From: Diabrotica undecimpunctata | Taxonomy: Eukaryota > Arthropoda > Insecta > Coleoptera > Chrysomelidae | Direction: 5' to 3' | DNA length: 64,000 nucleotides | Assembly: GCF_040954645.1 (NCBI RefSeq) | Contig: NC_092807.1 | Location: forward strand, 82,402,608-82,466,607 | Part shown: piece by piece, positions 57,390 through 64,000 of the stretch | Layout: every line of letters begins with the position of its first letter | Numbering within the stretch: the first letter of the stretch is position 1 | Notes under the pieces: model-generated | What the model saw: only the letters and a program-made list of their open reading frames with translations | The model's database searches: none | What the model was told of the DNA's origin: nothing | Program-made: the position numbers and the translations under genes

Positions 57390-57479
57390 TTTAAATAAAT
57401 AGATGAAGTAGCCAACTTCTTTGTCTTTTTTCTCCATCTTTTGACCGAAAAACAGAGTGATCACCACCACCACAGTAAT

Positions 57480-57591
<112 letters not shown>

Positions 57592-57834
57592 TATAGGTAA
57601 AAGTTTATGGTCGGTATGAACCTTATCTGAGATGGAGTGAGAAAAACCTGTTTAAAAAGAGAGAGACATATTAGGTCTGCCCTTTAAATCGCCAAACATG
57701 CATGAGTGGATATAATAAAAAGGGGAAATGTAACGTTGCCAAACTTATTGGCTTTATTTGACTGTCTTTATTTTTTCTCTTTTTAGCATTTGAACAATGT
57801 TCTAAGATAATCAAATTTGGGCGAAATTGTTTTA

Positions 57835-58060
57835 AATGGCAGCTTACTGTTTTTTATTGGGAATATGCCACAATTTTACTTTTCAATAAGTGTAATATAA
57901 GATTTTCATTTCCATTTTGGAAATCGTTTTATATAAATGAAATGTATTATTGATTCGTATTTTAAGTACGATTTCCGAATTAAAAATCTAAACATCAAAA
58001 TAAGCTTATTTTTAAGTCAGATTGTGCCTTATTTCCAATAAAAATAATAAACTGCGTATA
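57835..58060. repeat. Old, diverged copy of the 'gggaataagcc' palindrome
   Basis: It reads ttattgggaatatgccacaat, atttccattttggaaatcgtttt, then in mirror attttaagtacgatttccgaa and attgtgccttatttccaata. It is a full palindrome decayed to roughly 75 percent of the copy at 59309. Confidence 0.7.
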
Positions 58061-58187
58061 ACGCCACAATCGAAAAAACTTCATACAAAATTATTTGGCA
58101 ACATCTCATGTCGCGTGGTCAAAGCACCAAATCAAAGTAGGGACACAGGTAAGAGTAGTGGTGGGTCGTTGACGGTTTTATCGTTAA

Positions 58188-58575
58188 GAGCGTAGGCGCA
58201 AAATTTCGGGCTAATGCTTTTTAAATGCATTTTGTTGTTTTCGAATTCTAAGAAAACTAAAAAATATTTTTGAAAAATTTAAACGCAGAATGAAAGAATA
58301 CATTATTACAGAGGGCCGAAAGTCCCCGTAAACTTCTATAATGTTTATTTTAATAAGTTACAGGAAAAAAAAAGAGAAAATTTAGTGTGATTTTGAATTT
58401 CAAATATCTTATTTAAAAAAACTTTCTGTTTATTCTAAGGGACATTCGGCCCTCGGTAATAATGTAATCTTTTATTCTGCATTTAAATTTTTCAAAAATA
58501 TTTGTTAGTTTTCTCAGGATTCAAAAAAATGAATGCATTTAAAAAGCATTGGCCCGAAATTTTGCGCCTACGCTC
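58188..58575. mobile_element. 388-bp MITE with TTAA target duplication
   Basis: The ends GAGCGTAGGCGCAAAATTTC and GAAATTTTGCGCCTACGCTC are exact reverse complements. Arms extend about 165 bp (attacagagggccgaaagtccc against gggacattcggccctcggtaat). TTAA stands at 58184-58187 and 58576-58579. A TTAA duplication suggests piggyBac-superfamily mobilisation, although the ends do not match the local piggyBac element. No coding frame was found. Confidence 0.92.
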
Positions 58576-58744
58576 TTAAAACCGATTTTCGTAAACAAGT
58601 AACTATAATTGTTTAACAGTAGTTTCAAGTAAGAGAATACCTACATAAACAAACATAATGGCTATTATCGTTTATGTGTATATTTATTGAAGTGGAAGAA
58701 ACTAATGAAGGATATATTTATTATAACTTGAAAAATAAACTCTT

Positions 58745-59065
58745 CTTCTTATTTTTGGAGATCTTTCGGTCTGTTTAATTCTGAAGCTGCCTCTGGTTAA
58801 TTTTCTGGGAGGTAGATTGCCAACTATCCCTCCACCTTTTAGGTCGTCTTTCTGGAGGTCTTGAACCGGGCGGGTTATTTTTTAGGGCAATTTTTGGGAG
58901 TCGATTCTCATCCATTCGTCTTACATGACTGTACCACATCCTTTTACACTGCCTTCCAAATCTTACAATATCTTGAATTTTGCACTGCTCTCTAACGTTT
59001 GTATTTCTCACGCTGTCTCTTCTTGTTTTGCCCACTATTGTTCGTAGGATTTTCATCTCGGCAAC
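58745..59065 (-). pseudogene. 3' end of a non-LTR retrotransposon, minus strand
   Basis: The frame reads MKILRTIVGKTRRDSVRNTN, REQCKIQDIVRFGRQCKRMW, SHVRRMDENRLPKIALKNNP and RRPKRWRDSWQ, ending at a stop near 58775 and an aagaagag tail. These are the C-terminal zinc-less tail motifs (H(V/I)xRM..., P.RRPKRW) of insect non-LTR elements. The frame is open for at least 100 codons, so decay is limited. It is 5'-truncated. Confidence 0.8.
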
Positions 59066-59308
59066 CCAAAAATAAACTAAGCAATGCAAATAGTAAATCG
59101 TACTTACATTTACATTACACATTATTATTAAATCGCGAATCGTCTAAATTGACATTTAAAAACATAAGTTCTTCTACTTCACTTCTTGTTAACCGTCTTG
59201 TCCTTTTATTAAAAATTAAACCAGATTTTGAACATGTGTTCACATTTACTTTTTGAATATAGTGGTTAATATTGTTCTGAAGCTATTTTATTGTGGCATT
59301 TTAAATTA

Positions 59309-59504
59309 ATTTATATTTAAATGGGAATAAGCCACAATTAAAGGTTAAAATACGTTTATTGACGTTTCAATTTCCACTTCGGAAATCGTTCTCAAAATAC
59401 AAACATTAGTTTGTATTTTGAGAACGATTTCCGAAGTGGAAATTGAAACGTCAATAAACGTATTTTAACCTTTAATTGTGGCTTATTCCCATTTAAATAT
59501 AAAT
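59309..59504. repeat. 196-bp near-perfect palindrome, dispersed hairpin repeat
   Basis: Arms 59309-59404 and 59409-59504 are exact or almost exact reverse complements with a 4-bp centre (ATTA at 59405-59408). Each arm contains gggaataagccacaatt, attgacgtttcaatttcc and acttcggaaatcgttctc. The strand reading tggaaattgaaacgtc resembles a hammerhead 3' half. Related copies are at 37518, 40484 and 57835. Confidence 0.95.
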
Positions 59505-59599
59505 TTATTGTGGTTAAGTTCGGATATACTTGGCGATGATTTTTCCACCATTGTAATGGACTCTCGATACAGGTGTACGTTTAGATTAGTCATTTTTAA

Positions 59600-60500
59600 T
59601 TAATTGATCAAAAATACACCATGGACTTTTTCTTTTTTTATAGAAGTCACCAGCTTCTTAACTTTTTCTTTTGTTTTTTTACCTGAATTTTTATCAGAAA
59701 ATACCTGCACTTTAAATCGTGTATCCATAAATGTACATAATGACAATGTGCCACTCTGTTCTATCCCTCTAGATATTTTTACTAAACCCGATATTAGTAA
59801 TTGTACTACATGGGATACTATGGACGTAAGGTTACCGTTTGCTAAAATTTTATTGTAAGATTCTTGCTGGCAGCGTACCATAACAATCACTGAACTACCC
59901 TTCAATATTTTTGGCCACTTGATGTACTTGTTATTTCTTTAAAAGGCCGTAAAATATGGAAAAGTTGAAAACAAATATTCCAGTCTTTATTATTTAGATT
60001 TGGTCTAAGTCTACGTCTGTATTAACTAATACCAATGTGGAACGGATTGCCTCTTCTAACTCGGTTATTCTTTTTAACATGTAATAGGTGAAGTTCTACC
60101 TAGTTTTCACGTCTTGGATTTGCCGTTTGGGAACTTTATTATGTTATAATTGATACTTTAGAAGCCTTTCTGAAGATAAGGTACTTTTTTTGAAATGTGT
60201 TTTTTGCGGAATTGTCGAAAAAAAGACTTTTTATTTTATCTCTTTGTACACGACACCATTTAAGTGCATCCTCCACCAATAAATTTAACGTATGAGCAAA
60301 ACAATTTAAATGTTTTCATTCCAAAACATCTTTAATAGCTTTGACCATATTTTAGGCATTATCAGTTACTGCAAAATTTACTTTTCTAGAGAAATTATGG
60401 TTTCTAGAAAACTGACAGCAGCCTAATAAAACCGTTTTAAATTCTAAATTTTCGGTTAAATATTGTCCTGTTAATGCGATGTAACTCTCAGTTACTCCAG
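59600..60500 (-). pseudogene. hAT-family transposase relic (ZBED-like)
   Basis: The minus-strand frames from 60500 down read ESYIALTGQYLTENLEFKTV, FAVTDNA followed by a stop and NMVKAIKDVLE, HLNCFAHTLNLLVEDALKW, and LLKYQL with frame breaks. Next come IQDVKTR with NFTYYMLKRITELEEAIRST, then FKEITSTSSGQK, and a clean piece (59905-59600) SSVIVMVRCQQESYNKILAN and LSLCTFMDTRFKVQVFSDKN. CFAHTLNL and the TRWNSTxYML and CTFLDPRFK blocks are hallmarks of hAT transposases of the ZBED/Hermes-like type. The dimerisation tail and BED finger are missing. Several stops and frameshifts make it dead. Confidence 0.85.
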
Positions 60501-61136
60501 CGTTTTGATTTGGTTTGAGTGTTCTTACAAACTTTCTCTGATGACGGGTAGACCCAGAAACACGTGTTAGGGAGTGGTAAGAGATTCAAATTAAATTGAA
60601 ACGCAACCATTTTCGTATATTTATCGTCCTTACTCGACGCAATGAGTACAAGAATGATGGTAATTTATATGGGTAAATTGTTGATGCATAGTGGAATATA
60701 AATAATATTCCCAGCATCGCTCTTAAAGGCTTGATTAAGCGTGAGTATACAATTTACTTTAATTGCTATCGAAACATTTAACTTCATCTTTCCTCACTAG
60801 ATGTCTCTAGTAGCATACTCTACTAATTATTTTTTCTATAATTGCCAGAGTAGTCGGTGCGTTTTGATTTGGTTTGAGTGTTCTTACAAACTCTCTTTGA
60901 TGACGGGTAGACCCAGAACACGTGTTAGGGAGTGGTAAAAGACTCAAATTAAATTGAAACGCAACCATTTTCGTATATTTATCGTCCTTACTCGACGCAA
61001 TGAGTCCAAGAATGATGGTAATTTATATGGGTAAATTGTTGATGCACAGTGGAATATAAATAATATTCCCAGCATCGCTCTTAAAGGCTAGATAAAGCGT
61101 GAGTATACAATTTACTCTAATTGCTATCGACACATA
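60500..61136. repeat. Direct duplication of about 278 bp, units 359 bp apart
   Basis: 60500-60777 recurs at 60859-61136 with about ten differences, including one in aaacacgtgt against aacacgtgt. Shared blocks include gcgttttgatttggtttgag, gatgacgggtagaccc and cgcaaccattttcgtatat. The 81 bp between the units are unique. The unit abuts the hAT relic, so it may be its 5' flank. Not coding. Confidence 0.92.
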
Positions 61137-61177
61137 CATTTTAATATTTAACATACCTAAGTACAGAATGATAATCC

Positions 61178-61885
61178 TATTCGCTCCGTGCGTGACCATG
61201 GTAGGGGTACCTTGAAACGATGCCAGCGTGCGTAGCGGCGAAATATGACACAATTGGAGTCTTTATACGCATAAATTTTATCAAAAATGTGTGCAAATAC
61301 ATATTGCGTATTTAATTGTGCTAATAATAGCAAAAATAGCAAGTGTAGTTTTTATAGGTTTCCAAAGATTACATATAAATTAGAGAAAAGAAAAATATGG
61401 ATCCGTGCGATTAATATGAAAAAGTAAATATCACATAACATCATTTTTATGCAATTAAAATAGGAAATATTTAAATAATTTACCTTAAATGATATTTTAT
61501 AAGGCTTCAAGCTAACTGCAGAGTGCCTGATGACTTTAGCTTTTATATCATAACTTTTACTATTACTGTTTTTAATTATATGCTCTTTCACGTGAAAAAC
61601 TTGATTTGCCAGTACTAGATTTTTAACTTTTCTTTTCTGTTTGGGTTTAAAAAGATATATTATGATGAATTTTGAGAAACCCAGTTTTTAATACTACATT
61701 TATTTTGTACATAAACTGAAAAAATATAGTTAAAAAGTTAATTATTAATAATTGTCAATTTCGCCTGTATTTAACAATGTCAAAGATATGTCATTAATGT
61801 CATATGTTTAACCTGAAAATTGGTAGACTCCAAAACTGTCAGATGAAGGCGGTAGGTGTCGCGTCAGTTACGCACAGAGCGAATA
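61178..61885. mobile_element. Possible 708-bp inverted-repeat element
   Basis: TATTCGCTCCGTGCGTGAC at 61178-61196 mirrors GTTACGCACAGAGCGAATA at 61867-61885 with two mismatches. Flanking TA may be the duplication. Mirror symmetry does not clearly extend further, and the interior is non-coding. Confidence 0.5.
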
Positions 61886-62192
61886 TAGTACCTGTGTAGA
61901 TAAAAAATTTAAGCCATCTTTTTTAGGAGTTTAATTTGTCAACAAACTAATTTAAATTTACTAGCTTAAAAATGTTTAAGATAAATTTTCTCAGTTTTGA
62001 GATATTCTGGATTAAATCTTTTGACTTTTAATGATATTTTGTGAATATTTTAAAATTTCTATAGAGGATATTACATATTATATATTTAACAATTTTGTTA
62101 GTGCATATAATTCAATGTTTAATAAACGTGGCAATAATAGCAGAATACACAAAATTATAAAATCAGCAAATTAAATATTTTGCCATACATAC

Positions 62193-62463
62193 CCAGTGCT
62201 ACTTCGGCGTTATCCCTACATACATATTCAACCATATTGTTATCAATCTTTTTCCAAACTTCTAAACCTTGGTTCATGGTATCATTAAAACAAACTGACA
62301 AATAATCAACAGTTTTATGTAGGCAATTATCTAAAACAGATTTTAAAGAACATCTTTGTTGGACAAAGGTGTATGGATCATCTTTTGGGCCATGAACAAG
62401 AAAATTGATCTGAGTATAATCGTATTCAGGTCTAAGACAAATGTCCAGATTGGTTTTGGATTC
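62193..62463 (-). CDS. Internal exon (A) of DUF1397-like gene 1
   Basis: This 271-nt minus-strand exon has acceptor catttattttag before GAATCCAAAACC and donor GCACTGG followed by GTATGTATGG. It enters in phase 0 and leaves in phase 1. It encodes ESKTNLDICLRPEYDYTQIN, FLVHGPKDDPYTFVQQRCSL, KSVLDNCLHKTVDYLSVCFN, DTMNQGLEVWKKIDNNMVEY and VCRDNAEVAL. Its five cysteines align with those of 411-681. Translation continues in exon B at 36867 and ends in exon C at 30537, giving 172 residues from here to the C-terminus, typical of the last three quarters of a 27 kDa-type hemolymph protein. The upstream exons, including the signal peptide, are not found between here and 64000. Coding status is secure; the family name is moderate. 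Confidence 0.82.
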
Positions 62464-62489
62464 CTAAAATAAATGTCATCTTAAAATGT

Positions 62490-62606
62490 GATTTCACAAA
62501 ATTTCTACAAATAATCTTTTTCGTTTTGTTTGTCAGTGCTCAAAAATATCTCGAGGATGCTCTAGAAGACATTAATAATATTGACAGTCTGTTTATGAAT
62601 TGCTAA
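62490..62606 (+). other. Signal-peptide-like frame without a start codon
   Basis: A plus-strand frame reads DFTKFLQIIFFVLFVSAQKY, then LEDALEDINNIDSLFMNC and TAA (62604-62606). The hydrophobic core and small-residue SA-Q site look like a secretion signal followed by an acidic mature start. There is no in-frame ATG; ACA stands where a start would be expected. Alternatively tttgtttgtcag could be a splice acceptor with the last 22 codons as a terminal exon. It may be a dead first exon of a secreted-protein gene, or chance. Confidence 0.3.
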
Positions 62607-63339
62607 AGATAATATAGTACATAAATCCATATAAGAAAAAAACACAATGTTTTAAAAATACTCAGCAGATGAACCATAGTTGTGATTGTTATATAATTTT
62701 GTTTAATTTTTAATTATTGATCATTCCATTTTTAAGTCATTTATTGCATGTTTTGGCATCAAAGTTTGATTTATCTTTATATGGAGAGCCTTACGCCTCT
62801 ACTCGCATTCACATTAAAATTAAGTATTTGATTGGTTAGTCGATTTTTACCTATTCCTTTAGGTTGTTTCATGTTGTTTTAACGTTTTCTCATTTATTTC
62901 TTTATTTCTGTCTATCCCTTTTTCTTATGCTCTTTACTTTTATAAAAAATTCCCCTTCGCTAATAATAAATACAAGAGTCATTTTTGCGTCATTGATAGT
63001 TTTTACATTCTTATAACAGAGAAGCAGTATGTTATAAGGTTTTATATTTGTATTATTTCAGGTCCTGTCCTCTAATATTTTGTTAATTATTCTGAATATA
63101 TACTACATTTTATTAAATATTTATTAATTCTCTCTATGTTTATTAAAACTAAGAAACACTCAAGTTAATTGAAACAACTCCATTTCTTCAATTCTCCATT
63201 TCTATTTTTTTCTTTTTTGTTTCTCCGTTCATCCATCTAAGTTTTATACAATTTTTCTTTTAGTTTTACTGAAATATTTCTCTCATACAATACACTATTC
63301 ACCTCCGTCAATTTCATATATCCCACGCTGATTCTACGT
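62607..63339. other. AT-rich non-coding sequence upstream of exon A
   Basis: I searched this stretch by eye for the exon preceding exon A (needing a phase 0 donor) and found none convincing. Confidence 0.45.
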
Positions 63340-63960
63340 CATGCATCTCCATATATTTTGTCATTACTCTTTATTATAGATCCTAGGTACTTAAAATTAT
63401 TATTAAAACCACTTTGGTGATCGAAGCTATGATTATATTTGTAGCAGTAACTCCATTTTTAAATAAACAAGTCATTATTTTTGAACCGCCAAGTTTTAAA
63501 CCTTTTTCTTCGAGAGTTTATATTTACTGTGTCGGATTCTCTTCAGAATCTTTTTTAGTATTTTTTTTAAAAATACTGCATCATAAACATACAGCATACA
63601 TTAAGCATCAGCGATTCTTACGCTGCAGATTCACTGTTATCTGATACCTGAGTCAAATCTGTTTTCATATGCAAACGGTCACCGGCAATTTTTTTCTTTT
63701 TGAGCTATCACAACACATCTCGAGGAATTCTATCATATGCTTTCTGAATATCAATAAATACCCTACGAACATGTGTTTCTTTATTCTTGTAGCTTTTCAT
63801 CAGCTGTCTTATAATGAAAATTGCATCTGTTGTTAATCTGGCTTCCATAAATACAAACTGATTTTCGGATATTTTGCTTTCTTTGCTTATCAATTTTCTT
63901 CTAATCGTTTCTATCGATTTATTACATTTATATCCAAGTTCAATACGAATTAGATCTTAA
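63340..63960 (-). pseudogene. Non-LTR reverse transcriptase relic (RTE-like), minus strand
   Basis: Read on the minus strand from 63893, SENQFVFMEARLTTDAIFII, then RQLMKSYKNKETHVRRVFID and IQKAYDRIPRDVL form RT motif A and its lead-in. After a deletion, a decayed catalytic region (LYVYDAVFLKKI in place of a YADDVVLLEE-type box) and SRKKV follow toward 63500, then a WDIYEIDGGE-type piece near 63300. The TTDAIF...FIDLEKAYDRVPR pattern is typical of RTE-like non-LTR elements. The catalytic aspartates are partly lost. Confidence 0.7.
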
Positions 63961-64000
63961 GCTATATTCAAACATAATGATGATACGTCATTGATTCCTC

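Overview
The window looks like one 64-kb stretch of a large, repeat-choked insect genome, most likely a beetle. I infer this from the strongly AT-rich DNA, spliced eukaryotic exons with GTAAGT/GTATGT donors, the mix of elements (piggyBac, hAT, non-LTR families, Penelope-like elements, MITEs, long (TA)n arrays) and exons of what appears to be an insect-type hemolymph glycoprotein family (DUF1397-like, '27 kDa hemolymph protein'). A leaf beetle of the Diabrotica kind would fit; this is inference, not identification. There are no bacterial-type genes, no rRNA and no CRISPR.

Host genes. Two paralogous genes run in tandem on the minus strand and are almost invisible in open-reading-frame terms because their exons are short. 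Gene 1 has three consecutive exons: A 62193-62463, B 36741-36867 and C 30537-30657, the last carrying the stop codon. Splice phases agree throughout (1 then 2) and the introns are 25.3 kb and 6.1 kb. Its 5' exons lie beyond the right edge. Gene 2 has the homologue of exon A at 411-681: same 271-nt length, same phases, same five-cysteine layout. It also has two plausible upstream exons, 13982-14049 and 20743-20773, the latter carrying the start codon. Its 3' exons lie beyond the left edge. Recognised exons total under 900 bp; nearly everything else is mobile DNA or anonymous AT-rich sequence.

Layout. 0.8-8 kb: diverged direct repeats, two non-LTR retrotransposon relics, a (TA)n array and a broken piggyBac element. 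8-14 kb: (TA)n arrays, an LTR-like segment, a Penelope-like element (PLE) with perfect 20-bp inverted ends, and a decayed integrase (KRBA2-like). 14-20 kb: a minisatellite, a candidate LTR with primer-binding site, a 5'-truncated non-LTR element with an 8-bp target duplication, and a Ty3/gypsy-like gag-protease relic. 21-29 kb: two palindromic elements of one family and three non-LTR fragments. 30.5-37 kb: the exon C to exon B intron of gene 1, filled by a nest of insertions that can be peeled apart from target duplications: a non-LTR tail (12-bp TSD), then a 5.47-kb element with about 0.85-kb inverted arms (3-bp TSD CTT), containing a PLE and a 1.66-kb inverted-repeat element with a DUF4817-type helix-turn-helix ORF. 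37-62 kb, the first intron of gene 1: two related PLEs, four MITE-like palindromes, a nearly complete jockey-type element, a very old jockey relic, and a 4.6-kb PLE domain in which (TA)n arrays separate PLE modules. 59.6-64 kb: a hAT transposase relic, a tandem duplication, exon A and an RTE-like relic.

Recurring theme. PLE modules repeatedly abut (TA)n arrays and carry hammerhead-ribozyme-like motifs (CTGATGA, a short stem-loop, then GAAACGTC). The cleanest candidates are at 49092, 52898 (minus strand) and 57356.
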